A stretch of 46,456 nt of DNA from JACPHB01 sp964495505 (GTDB lineage Bacteria > Patescibacteriota > Minisyncoccia > UBA10092), in assembly GCA_964495505.1 (NCBI GenBank), contig CAZBVM010000002.1:1-46456 (forward strand), given 5' to 3'. Numbering within the stretch: position 1 is the stretch's first letter; every line of letters begins with the position of its first letter. Positions 32,742 to 40,659 of the stretch are shown here, piece after piece. The notes beneath the pieces are model-generated. The model had not been told where the DNA came from. It searched no databases and saw nothing but the letters and a program-made list of their open reading frames with translations. A program made the translations under genes and the position numbers.

Positions 32742-33881
32742 TTATTTTTTTAAATATTTTGATATCTGTAAAATGGTCGCGATGACAAAGTAAATAAATA
32801 CGGGTACTATTGGCAAAAGATAGCGCAATAAACTGGGAGGATTATTGAAAATTCCATAAAATATAAGATAAGACCAAAACCAGCCTTCCAAAACTAAAAC
32901 TTGCCCAACCTTATTACCCTTTGCTAAATATCTAAAACTAAGAATGGATATAATCAAGAAAAATGTTGTTACGATTATAAACCATAAAAAATAATGGGTA
33001 GGCGAAAAATTACTGAAATTAAGCCAAAAATTAGCCAAGTTAAAGGATTTTGAGGTAATACCGTGGACCGTGAAACCAATTCGCCACGGCGATCCGAATG
33101 CCTTCCAATTATAAAATAACTGCGGCAAATAAAATAAAAATGAAAAAAATCCGTACCAAATTGCATTTTTAAATTTCTTAAAGTATAGAAATGACGCTAA
33201 AATAATTAAAAACGTCCAGATATTTGTGGCTCTTGTTAAAATCGCCATTCCGCTAATCAGAGATAAAACGACCACGTACTTCAACTTGGTGTCGCCATCT
33301 CCATGGAGAGCGGAAAATTTATTAAAAAATATAAAAAATGTAAGATAAACAAAAAGAGCCGAGATATAATCAGAGGCTATCACAATCCATAATTGGTAAT
33401 GAAAAGCCGGGATAACGCTGCGGTATTGAATAATCTTGCCGAATGCTAAGAGCAGCCACGGATAAACGACAAATGTAAATGCGGCTATCGCCGCTATTTT
33501 TTTCGAATTGAATAGCCGCTTCGCAATCAGAGCAACGAGAATCAGCGCTATCAGAAAAAGAATAAATGTTTGAAAAATGAAAACCGGTTTGGCAATATCA
33601 ACGGGAAACTTAGCCTGAGTTAAATAGACAATGGGAGCGAAAAAAATCGGCGCTCCAAGGCTTTCCGCGGCATTTCTCGCTTGTCCTGCAATTAATCCTT
33701 CGGCTATGTTAAAATAGTCCACCTCATCCGATTGATAAGATTCATTAAAATGCGGCCGGAAACCCCCAAGTTGCATATCAGTGAAAGGAATATTATTCAT
33801 AACTAAAATTATCAGAAAAAAACGCAATAAAACTAATCCCACCACAATCCAAATAAAAGTTTTTTTGCTTATATCAAACAT
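32742..33881 (-). CDS. GT39-like (GT-C) membrane protein
   Basis: 379 residues. A signal-anchor helix (10-30) precedes an outer loop containing QSDEVDYFNIAEGLIAGQ, with an acidic pair expected near the GT-C active site, then LVALIAKRLFNSKKIAAIAAF and further helices to a terminal one near 355-374. This suits a short member of the ArnT/PMT superfamily using lipid-linked sugar. It lies directly next to the GT4 gene (0 bp) and overlaps the previous GT39-like gene by 8 bp. The two may be paralogues working in series. Confidence 0.75.
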   Translation of the reverse strand: MFDISKKTFIWIVVGLVLLRFFLIILVMNNIPFTDMQLGGFRPHFNESYQSDEVDYFNIAEGLIAGQARNAAESLGAPIFFAPIVYLTQAKFPVDIAKPVFIFQTFILFLIALILVALIAKRLFNSKKIAAIAAFTFVVYPWLLLAFGKIIQYRSVIPAFHYQLWIVIASDYISALFVYLTFFIFFNKFSALHGDGDTKLKYVVVLSLISGMAILTRATNIWTFLIILASFLYFKKFKNAIWYGFFSFLFYLPQLFYNWKAFGSPWRIGFTVHGITSKSFNLANFWLNFSNFSPTHYFLWFIIVTTFFLIISILSFRYLAKGNKVGQVLVLEGWFWSYLIFYGIFNNPPSLLRYLLPIVPVFIYFVIATILQISKYLKK

Positions 33882-35259
33882 TGTTTAGCGCTTTATTAAT
33901 ACGGATAATGCCCGCTATGGCAAAAATAAAAATGAACGGATTAACGGGAAGCCGGTAGCGCGCCGTAATTAAAGGCGAAGTAATAGCAGAAAAATATATC
34001 AATAAAACAGCAATAAAAACCAGAGTTAATTTTGCGATATTGTATCCGCCGCGCCAACAGAATATAAAACCAACAAACGCTAATACCGCAATTACGAACC
34101 AAACCAATCCCCCAATCAGAAAGACATAAATATCTCCGGGCGCATCAGCAAGAATTTTTAGGCCTCTTAAAACTTTACCATCAGAAAAATTCAATATCAA
34201 ATCATTTCTGAAAGTTCCGCCCAATAATATCGGCTTTCCCAAAAGACGGCCGACTAATCCATCATAACCGCTGCTAAAGAAAAACAAGGGCATATAGCCA
34301 AGATGAATTTTTAGATAGTCCCATTTATAACTCCAAAGCATCTTAGCCGCTTCTTTGCCCATGAGAGCGTCATATTCCCGATTGCCGTAAGGAGGCAAGC
34401 CATAAGTATTAAGCTCGCCCGGATCAAAACCGCGGTTCTTAACAAGATAATTCCTTAAAACATCGTAATGATAGCCAAGAGTGTGCCCTTGATTGCTTGA
34501 AATTTGCCAAGTATTTAAAATGATTTTATTTCGAACAAGCCAAATGCCGACAAGCGAATAAACGGCTAAAATCGCAGCCAAACCAAGAATCAGCAGGCCA
34601 TTTTTCGGCACTCTTCTTTTTTCCTTAAAAAGGATAAATAAAATTAAAAGCGGTAAAAAATAGAAAATCATTGGCTTAATTAAAGCGGCGACTGAAAATA
34701 AAAATAGGGAAATAAAAAGTAATTTTTTATTTCCGGATCTAAGGTATTTTAAAAATCCCCAACAAGCTATAAGAAAAATTGGCACAAAAAATTGTTCGGA
34801 AAATAAAAGACCGGCGTAATATAAAGAAAGCGGTTCCACCATAAAAATTGCCGCTGCCCAGAAAGCTATTTTTTTATTGGCGATAATTTCCATGGAAATA
34901 AGATGAGTTAAAGGAACGGATAGGGCGAATAATAATGCGCCCAAAAAAATCGCCGGGGCAAAAGATTTAAAAATGACGTATATCAAAGCAAGCCAAAAAA
35001 CATATCCCGGAGTTATGAAATTCGTGGGGTGTAATGGTAATGGTGGTTCTCCGGTCTGGCCGGCGCCATCAATAGAAAAAGCATTATATTTCAAAAAATT
35101 TTTTGCCGCCTGCATGAAAGACATCGAATCGTCGTTTATTGGCATAAAAAAAGAAAAACCATAATACCAGCCAATTAATAAAATAACGGTTAAGTAAACC
35201 GCGGATGCCGCGAGCCACCAGCGAAAAAAAATTTTTGAATTTTGATTAAAATTAAACAT
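33874..35259 (-). CDS. GT39-like (GT-C) membrane glycosyltransferase
   Basis: 461 residues from the ATG at 35259. A TTG at 35268 would add three residues and overlap the GT2 gene, so the ATG one base after the GT2 stop is preferred. N-terminal helix near 15-37, then a loop with MPINDDSMSFMQAAKNFL and ITPGYVFWLALIYVIF, typical of the glycosyltransferase RgtA/ArnT group. About ten helices follow, with the last near 430-455 (ARYRLPVNPFIFIFAIAGI). It should act on the outer face of the membrane with a polyprenyl-phosphate sugar made by the GT2 gene directly upstream. Confidence 0.78.
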   Translation of the reverse strand: MFNFNQNSKIFFRWWLAASAVYLTVILLIGWYYGFSFFMPINDDSMSFMQAAKNFLKYNAFSIDGAGQTGEPPLPLHPTNFITPGYVFWLALIYVIFKSFAPAIFLGALLFALSVPLTHLISMEIIANKKIAFWAAAIFMVEPLSLYYAGLLFSEQFFVPIFLIACWGFLKYLRSGNKKLLFISLFLFSVAALIKPMIFYFLPLLILFILFKEKRRVPKNGLLILGLAAILAVYSLVGIWLVRNKIILNTWQISSNQGHTLGYHYDVLRNYLVKNRGFDPGELNTYGLPPYGNREYDALMGKEAAKMLWSYKWDYLKIHLGYMPLFFFSSGYDGLVGRLLGKPILLGGTFRNDLILNFSDGKVLRGLKILADAPGDIYVFLIGGLVWFVIAVLAFVGFIFCWRGGYNIAKLTLVFIAVLLIYFSAITSPLITARYRLPVNPFIFIFAIAGIIRINKALNNV

Positions 35260-35260
35260 A

Positions 35261-35932
35261 TCAATCAAAAAATCTATATTTTAACAAAGTCCAAATACTT
35301 ATAATACCATCCCTGAACCCCAATTTTTTGCCCTGGAGTTTTGTTCTCGGGAAATATTGCGTTTGGATCTGAATAATTTTTTCTTTCCGCTTCAGAAGCT
35401 TGGCGGTAATTTCTTCGCATATTTGGAAACGATTGCTTTTTAAATTAAGATTTTGCCAAAGTTCCCGAACCATCACTTTGTAGCCGTTATTAACATCTTT
35501 AATATTCCCGCCATATAGCAGATTTGTTATTAAACTGACGGTTTTACCACCCCACCAGTAAATACTGCGTAAATTATTGGAATCCCTAAAGCCAAACACG
35601 GCGCGAGTTTTATTCTCTTCAATGGGCTCTATCAACCGTAAAATATTTTGGGGATCGGTTTCTAAATCGGCATCCTGAATAACAATGATATCGCCCTTTG
35701 CTCTTGTTAATCCAAGTTTTATTGCCGCGCCTTTTCCTAAATTATTTTGATGAGTAATTAATTTTATCTTGCCTTCGTCGTGCAACTTAATTAAAATATT
35801 TTTCGAACCGTCGGTAGAACCATCATCGACGGCAATAATTTCTTTATCAATATCAAGATCTTCAACCTTTTTTATAATTTCTTCAACGGTTTTTACTTCG
35901 TTAAAAACCGGAATTATAATTGATATTTTCAT
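35261..35932 (-). CDS. Dolichyl-phosphate mannose synthase-like GT2
   Basis: 223 residues, a soluble GT-A domain without membrane helices. IIIPVFNEVKTV (5-16), VDDGSTDGS (35-43) and IQDADLETDP (85-94) are the metal- and nucleotide-binding motifs. NNGYKVMVRELW and a basic C-terminus (FPRTKLQGKKLGFRDG) match the DPM1/GtrB branch. Predicted product: polyprenyl-phosphate hexose. Its ATG lies 32 bp inside the end of the GT4 gene, and the GT-C gene follows after 1 bp. Confidence 0.88.
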   Translation of the reverse strand: MKISIIIPVFNEVKTVEEIIKKVEDLDIDKEIIAVDDGSTDGSKNILIKLHDEGKIKLITHQNNLGKGAAIKLGLTRAKGDIIVIQDADLETDPQNILRLIEPIEENKTRAVFGFRDSNNLRSIYWWGGKTVSLITNLLYGGNIKDVNNGYKVMVRELWQNLNLKSNRFQICEEITAKLLKRKEKIIQIQTQYFPRTKLQGKKLGFRDGIISIWTLLKYRFFD

Positions 35933-37058
35933 AAATTTCCATTATCTTTTGAGTGATTATCGGCCAATCCTTTTGTTTAATATCTTCAAAATTTTTATCG
36001 TGCATTTTCTGCTTTAGATTTTCATCGCCAATTGATTTTATCACCGCCTTAGCCAGCGCCTCGCTATTTTTTTCTTCAACCAACAATCCGTTTTCTCCTT
36101 CTCTTACCAAATAAGAATTACCTCCAACTTTGGTGGCAATAATCGGCAGGCCGGCAGCCATTGCTTCCATTATTGAAGTGGGATTGCCTTCGCGATCGCC
36201 TCCGGTGCTAACAGACGCTAAAACAAAAATATCCGCCACTTTTAGATACTCTACAACTTTATCATGATTTTGACGGCCTAAAAAGTAAACCCCATCAACA
36301 CTTTTAGCCTGTTTTTCTAATTCAATTCTATCGGGCCCATCGCCTATTATAATCAGAGTAGCTCCGCTAAACTTTTCTTTAACCGTTTTAAAGGCATCAA
36401 TCAAATATTTAAATCCTTTCGCCGATCTTAAAACCCCGATGGAAATGATAATCGGCTTAGAATATTGATTACTCAGAGCTATAATTTTATTGCTGTCAGT
36501 CTTTTTAAATTCGGACAAATAAATTCCGCTCGAAATTATAGCCAGTTTATTTTCCGGAACACCGATGCCTTTTAAATCATTAGCGATTTCTTCGCTAACA
36601 CAAATTATTTTGTTGATATTTTTAAAATATCTTGCATTCTCGTGTTTTAATAGTCGTTTGTTCAAGCCGGCGTGAATGGTGAGTACCGCTGGAATTTTTA
36701 ATTTTTTGGAAAGTTTTCCGCCAAAATACGCTTCAACAAAATCACCGTGTAGATGAATGATGTCATATGGATTTTTCGCGTGATATTTTTTAACTTGCCG
36801 CGCAGCCCAAAAATTAAACCAAAAACGCCGCGCCTTGCTGTAAAGCGGCAAAAACTGCAGCGGCATTTTATAAACGCTGAACTCTTTGAAGTCCGATTTC
36901 AAAAATTCCCCGAAGTCGGACTTCATAGTTCCGCCGTAACCAATAAAAATTTCTACTTGATGGCCAAGTTTAATTTGCTCCTGCGAAAGAATTAACCCAT
37001 GCCTTTCCATACCTCCTACATGTGGTGGGAAGTACTCTATAATCCTTGCGATTTTCAT
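35901..37058 (-). CDS. Glycosyltransferase family 4 with a palindrome-encoded insert
   Basis: 385 residues, GT-B. EYFPPHVGGMERHG (8-21) is the acceptor loop, IHLHGDFVEAYFG and VISSGIYLSEF follow, IISIGVLRSAKGFKYL starts the donor domain, and EGNPTSIMEAMAAGLPIIATKVGG carries the E-x7-E motif. In the acceptor half the peptide MKSDFGEFLKSDFKEF (near residue 46-61) is encoded by the palindrome at 36887-36925 and has no counterpart in typical GT4 proteins. The start overlaps the preceding GT4 stop by 4 bp (ATGA). Confidence 0.88.
   Translation of the reverse strand: MKIARIIEYFPPHVGGMERHGLILSQEQIKLGHQVEIFIGYGGTMKSDFGEFLKSDFKEFSVYKMPLQFLPLYSKARRFWFNFWAARQVKKYHAKNPYDIIHLHGDFVEAYFGGKLSKKLKIPAVLTIHAGLNKRLLKHENARYFKNINKIICVSEEIANDLKGIGVPENKLAIISSGIYLSEFKKTDSNKIIALSNQYSKPIIISIGVLRSAKGFKYLIDAFKTVKEKFSGATLIIIGDGPDRIELEKQAKSVDGVYFLGRQNHDKVVEYLKVADIFVLASVSTGGDREGNPTSIMEAMAAGLPIIATKVGGNSYLVREGENGLLVEEKNSEALAKAVIKSIGDENLKQKMHDKNFEDIKQKDWPIITQKIMEIYENINYNSGF
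36887..36925. repeat. Palindromic element (GAAGTCCGACTTC family) in a GT4 gene
   Basis: TGAAGTCCGATTTC (36887-36900), an 11-nt loop AAAAATTCCCC, and GAAGTCGGACTTCA (36912-36925): a 14-bp stem with one mismatch. The same stem and almost the same loop occur at 42598-42645 in a different gene. It is in frame and encodes two SDF-type repeats. Confidence 0.85.
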
Positions 37059-38182
37059 TTTAGTTCTAAAAATAAATTAGCGAATTTTTTAATGCCATCA
37101 TTCCACTCATAATTTTTATTGACGTGTTCACGGCCGGCTTTGCCAAATTTTTCTCTTAATTCTTTATTTTCCATTAATTCTTTAATTTTTTCTGCCAGTA
37201 CTTCCGGATTATGTGGTTCAACTAAAAATCCGTTCTCGCCGTTTTTGACTAAATCCGGAATACCGCCGACACGCGTTGCTACCACCGGCTTTTCCATAGC
37301 CATCGCCTCCATAATAGAACGACCGAATCCCTCATGCCAACTCGGATAAACAAAAATATCAATTTCTGACAGCGCTTCCGGCACTTTGCCATACGGCACA
37401 AACCCCCGCCATTCTATTCTATCGCCAATATTCAATTCTTCAGCTAATTTTTTCAATTTCATTTCCAGTGGCCCAGTTCCAAAAATTAAACAATTAAACT
37501 TTAAACTCCGTGATTTTAAAATCGCAATTGCCTTAAACAAATCTTCCAATCCTTTTCCATCTACCAATCTTCCAATATAACCCAAACTTATCCCCACCTT
37601 ATCCCCAAAACTATTGATGTCGGACATCAATAATGGGTTAAAGAGAGAAAGATCGACGCGAAGAGAGACAAGGCGGATTTTTGATTCGGAGACATCCTGC
37701 TCCCGAACTTGATTGAATATTGTATGGCTTATAACGCGGATTTTTGCCGCGCGCTTCATTGCGAAGCGGCCGATCCATTTAAGCGGCCGGCTTTTCAGAT
37801 TTTTCTTATTTCCGGGTTTTCTGAAAATCTCTCCCTGGACTTCAATGACTGTCGGTTTTCCGGTAAGAAATTTCAATAAAGTAACGGCAATGCCACCGCC
37901 GGCGACTTCAGAAGCATCAAAAACATCAATGCCGTATTTTAATTTCAAATAAAATCCAAGCTTTACTGCGCCGGCAATAAATCCGAGATAACCCAAAAAA
38001 TTAGGAATAAGATAAACGCGAATATTATTTTCTTTGACACGATGGAAAAATAAATCCGGCGACTGCGCGATTACGAAAAGATTATAAAAATAAGCGGCCA
38101 TTGAGCGCCAAGTTTTCATATCCTGCTCATTTGAAAAAACATCTTTCGGATATTTATGTTTTCCTATAAAACAAACGTTCAT
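37055..38182 (-). CDS. Glycosyltransferase family 4
   Basis: 375 residues, GT-B. The N-terminus CFIGKHKYPKD is short of the usual PxxGG loop. VIEVQGEIF, VRVDLSLFNPL (linker), ISLGYIGRLVDGKGLEDLF (donor start) and PSWHEGFGRSIMEAMAMEKPVVAT (E-x7-E) are clear. The NGENGFLVEPHNPE ending is typical. The linker includes a 19-bp palindrome-encoded MSDIN peptide. Four-base ATGA overlaps on both sides tie it to its neighbours. Confidence 0.9.
   Translation of the reverse strand: MNVCFIGKHKYPKDVFSNEQDMKTWRSMAAYFYNLFVIAQSPDLFFHRVKENNIRVYLIPNFLGYLGFIAGAVKLGFYLKLKYGIDVFDASEVAGGGIAVTLLKFLTGKPTVIEVQGEIFRKPGNKKNLKSRPLKWIGRFAMKRAAKIRVISHTIFNQVREQDVSESKIRLVSLRVDLSLFNPLLMSDINSFGDKVGISLGYIGRLVDGKGLEDLFKAIAILKSRSLKFNCLIFGTGPLEMKLKKLAEELNIGDRIEWRGFVPYGKVPEALSEIDIFVYPSWHEGFGRSIMEAMAMEKPVVATRVGGIPDLVKNGENGFLVEPHNPEVLAEKIKELMENKELREKFGKAGREHVNKNYEWNDGIKKFANLFLELK
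37613..37631. repeat. Perfect 19-bp palindrome in a GT4 gene
   Basis: ATTGATGTC-G-GACATCAAT is palindromic around a central G. It shares the GTC-G-GAC centre with the GAAGTCGGACTTC elements but has different arms. It lies in the interdomain linker and is read as MSDIN. Confidence 0.55.
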
Positions 38183-38871
38183 TTGCGTTCAAATAAATAG
38201 TAAACGTTAATACCAAGCGGTAAAAATTTTTGGAAAGGCCGCCAGATAAAATCGCAGAATTTCCACATCGGAAGAGACAAAATTTGTATTTTTTTTGGAA
38301 CCCATGAAACCATTCCAAAACTTGCCGACTCCAAAAGCTTAAAATCCGCCTTGAAAAGCTTTTTAATGACACCTGGTCTTAAAGCAACGCGCTTCATTTT
38401 AAAAATACTGCGAACCAAATTAAGGTCATTATAAATATTGGGGAAAACCACCATTACTTTACTGCCTTTTCGGGTAATTTCTTTAATTTTTTTGAATAAT
38501 TTTTCAGGATTTATATATTCCCAGACGCCGATGGTTATAACTAAATCGATCGCCGGAAAATTGAAATCGAATCCGGTGGAATTAATAATTTCCGCTTGCG
38601 AAAAATTTTTAAGTTTTTCGCGACAAACTTTAAGCATTGGTTTAGAAACGTCAATGGCATAAATTTTTTCAGCATTCTTTGCCGCTAAAGCGTATTCTCC
38701 GGTGCCGCAGCCCCAATCAATAACAATTCTGCCGCTACTTAATTTTCTTATTTTATTTTTTAAAAATGGCTGCCAAAGTCCCAAAACATATTTTTCCAAA
38801 ACAGATGATTCGGCGCGCCGGTCGTAAGCTTTAGCGTCGGTATAGCTTGAATTTTTATCTTGATAAGCCAT
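38179..38871 (-). CDS. Class I SAM-dependent methyltransferase
   Basis: 230 residues. VIDWGCGTGEYAL (50-62) is motif I, IYAIDVSKPMLKV motif II, FPAIDLVITIGVWEYINPEKLF motif IV and RKGSKVMVVFPN motif V. It is of the Methyltransf_11/UbiE type, and the C-terminal VPKKIQILSLPMWKFCDFIWRPF region is common in glycan-cluster enzymes. It overlaps the deacetylase-like gene by 17 bp and the following GT4 gene by 4 bp. Substrate unknown. Confidence 0.83.
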   Translation of the reverse strand: MAYQDKNSSYTDAKAYDRRAESSVLEKYVLGLWQPFLKNKIRKLSSGRIVIDWGCGTGEYALAAKNAEKIYAIDVSKPMLKVCREKLKNFSQAEIINSTGFDFNFPAIDLVITIGVWEYINPEKLFKKIKEITRKGSKVMVVFPNIYNDLNLVRSIFKMKRVALRPGVIKKLFKADFKLLESASFGMVSWVPKKIQILSLPMWKFCDFIWRPFQKFLPLGINVYYLFERK

Positions 38872-39613
38872 GTTTTAATTTAAAAGTAATCCGCCAAAAA
38901 AATTTAAACACTTGATTAGGAAAAAGGGTTAGGAATTTTATGATAATATTTTGCCGACCGTACCATGTTATAAGTTCTGAAAAATCTCCGATTATTTTCC
39001 GATTTTTATTGATGAATTCTTCCAGTTCGTTAAGGTCCGACTGTTCCTCGGTGTTGATGTGAATCAGGATGGTTATTTGACCAATCCAAATTTTCTTTGG
39101 CCACCACAAAACCTGGGGTAGCCAAACTAGGCCCCATTTTTTGAACGGATATAGCGCAATACCGTCGCTTAGACACAAAAAATCGTTCTCTTTAAGCGCC
39201 CTAATCGTGTTTTTATCAAAAGAATGGCCAGGCGCTACAAAAATTTTTGGTGCCAACGATAAACGATCTTTTATTATGCCTGCTCCATTAGCAATCATGG
39301 CTTTTTGAGTTTTTAAATCTAATCCTGCAAATTCACCTTTTTTATTGATTTTTAAAACGCCGCCGCTTCCGGTTTTATAAAGATGCTCAAAACCATGCTG
39401 GGCGATTACCCATCCATTTTGGTTTAATTCTTTAATAATCCGCCAAAAATCGGAATTAGCGGGATATTTTAAAAGTTCCGGATCTTTATTGTCGGGAATA
39501 ACGGCTAAAAGAGGTTTTATATCATACCTCCTTAAAATCGAGGTGATAAAATTGAATTTATCCCAATCCATATTGGGCGCGATATCGTCTAATCTAAAAA
39601 AAATTCTTGCCAT
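38855..39613 (-). CDS. Polysaccharide deacetylase-like protein (DUF2334 type)
   Basis: 252 residues, NodB-homology-like barrel. FFRLDDIAPN (5-14) carries the Asp-Asp pair of motif 1, and AQHGFEH with His73 and His77 is the metal-binding HxxxH of motif 2. FVAPGHSFD is the motif 3 region and HINTEEQ a late histidine. Such enzymes remove acetyl groups from N-acetylated sugars using a divalent metal. No signal peptide is seen, so it probably acts inside the cell, for example on a lipid-linked or nucleotide precursor. It ends in a basic tail. The start directly abuts the GT4 stop. Confidence 0.75.
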   Translation of the reverse strand: MARIFFRLDDIAPNMDWDKFNFITSILRRYDIKPLLAVIPDNKDPELLKYPANSDFWRIIKELNQNGWVIAQHGFEHLYKTGSGGVLKINKKGEFAGLDLKTQKAMIANGAGIIKDRLSLAPKIFVAPGHSFDKNTIRALKENDFLCLSDGIALYPFKKWGLVWLPQVLWWPKKIWIGQITILIHINTEEQSDLNELEEFINKNRKIIGDFSELITWYGRQNIIIKFLTLFPNQVFKFFWRITFKLKHGLSR

Positions 39614-40576
39614 TTATTTAATTAATTTATTATACAAATCAATCCACTTCGGCAAAATTACCTCCCGGCTGAATTTATCTTTTATTTTATCTCGCGCGGC
39701 TCGGCCAATTTCTTTTCTTAAATTAAAATCACCCATTAGCTTTAACAAAATATTTTGGTAATTCTGATGGTTCTCGGCTATAAATCCATCTTTATTATTA
39801 TCTATTAATTCTCTAACTGCCCCAACCTGATTGGTCACAACCGGAAGTCCCGAAGTCATAGCTTCCATAACCGCAATTGGCATATTATCTTCGTAAGAAA
39901 AATAAGCAAAAATGTCCGAGTCAGAAAAATATTTTTTCGGAATGTCATAACCAAACCATTGGACAGTAAGATTTTCGGGACGTTCTAAATTAGAAACAGA
40001 TTTTTTAATGTCTTCCAAAAGCGGCCCGTAACCGACAATCCGCCAGTTAATACGCTTGTTAAAGTCCTTGGCCAGATTGAAAATCATCTGCGCCAGCTCA
40101 AACAAGCCGCGGGCTTTGCCCAGATACCAAAATTTGGTGACGGTAAGAATATTAAAAAAATCTCTATCGGCCAAATCCGACTCGAAAAATTTTGAAAAAT
40201 CAACCGAATTGGGAATAACAACGGCTCTCTTGAAACCGAGTGATTTCTTTAAAAACTCCGAAGGCGTAGTCACGGCCGAAGCGCGATAATAGCCGAGCCA
40301 ATAAAAAAACTTCCAGAGCCGATTTTTCGGCCGACCGTGAATGGTTAAAATAAGCGGCCGCAGAAAAACCGACCAGGCCAACGGATTCGTTGTATGAGTA
40401 AGTTTCACGCCGAATCTAAAAGAATTTAAAAATTTGTCTTTGACGCTGAAAATATGTTCTGCCCGGAATTTTCCGCTCGCGTTAATCCCGTCGGCCAAAT
40501 CCCGCCCCCATTGCCATGGCCCACCCATTACCCGAGGCGTCATTACCGAAATTAATTTTTTTCCGAATTCTTCCAT
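39614..40576 (-). CDS. Glycosyltransferase family 4, first gene of the nine-gene operon
   Basis: 320 residues, somewhat short for GT4 (the usual length is 350-400) because the acceptor half is compact. ISVMTPRVMGGPWQWG opens it, THTTNPLAW and LTIHGRP follow, VIPNSVDFSKFF marks the linker, LTVTKFWYLGKARGLFEL the donor start, and YFSYEDNMPIAVMEAMTSGLPVV the E-x7-E motif. It has a clear promoter just upstream and no Shine-Dalgarno. Confidence 0.86.
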   Translation of the reverse strand: MEEFGKKLISVMTPRVMGGPWQWGRDLADGINASGKFRAEHIFSVKDKFLNSFRFGVKLTHTTNPLAWSVFLRPLILTIHGRPKNRLWKFFYWLGYYRASAVTTPSEFLKKSLGFKRAVVIPNSVDFSKFFESDLADRDFFNILTVTKFWYLGKARGLFELAQMIFNLAKDFNKRINWRIVGYGPLLEDIKKSVSNLERPENLTVQWFGYDIPKKYFSDSDIFAYFSYEDNMPIAVMEAMTSGLPVVTNQVGAVRELIDNNKDGFIAENHQNYQNILLKLMGDFNLRKEIGRAARDKIKDKFSREVILPKWIDLYNKLIK

Positions 40577-40590
40577 TTAGAATATATTAT

Positions 40591-40619
40591 ATTGTATAAT
40601 AAAATTGCTGTTGCGTCAA
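40591..40619 (-). promoter_or_regulatory. Promoter of the nine-gene glycan operon
   Basis: Minus-strand TTGACG (40619-40614), exactly 17 nt, then TACAAT (40596-40591), which ends 14 nt before the ATG at 40576. Each box is 5 of 6 to consensus. A start about 7 nt downstream leaves about 7 nt of leader. Confidence 0.65.
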
Positions 40620-40659
40620 TTTGATATTTTGGCCTTATTGAGCCAAATATTTCATAAAA

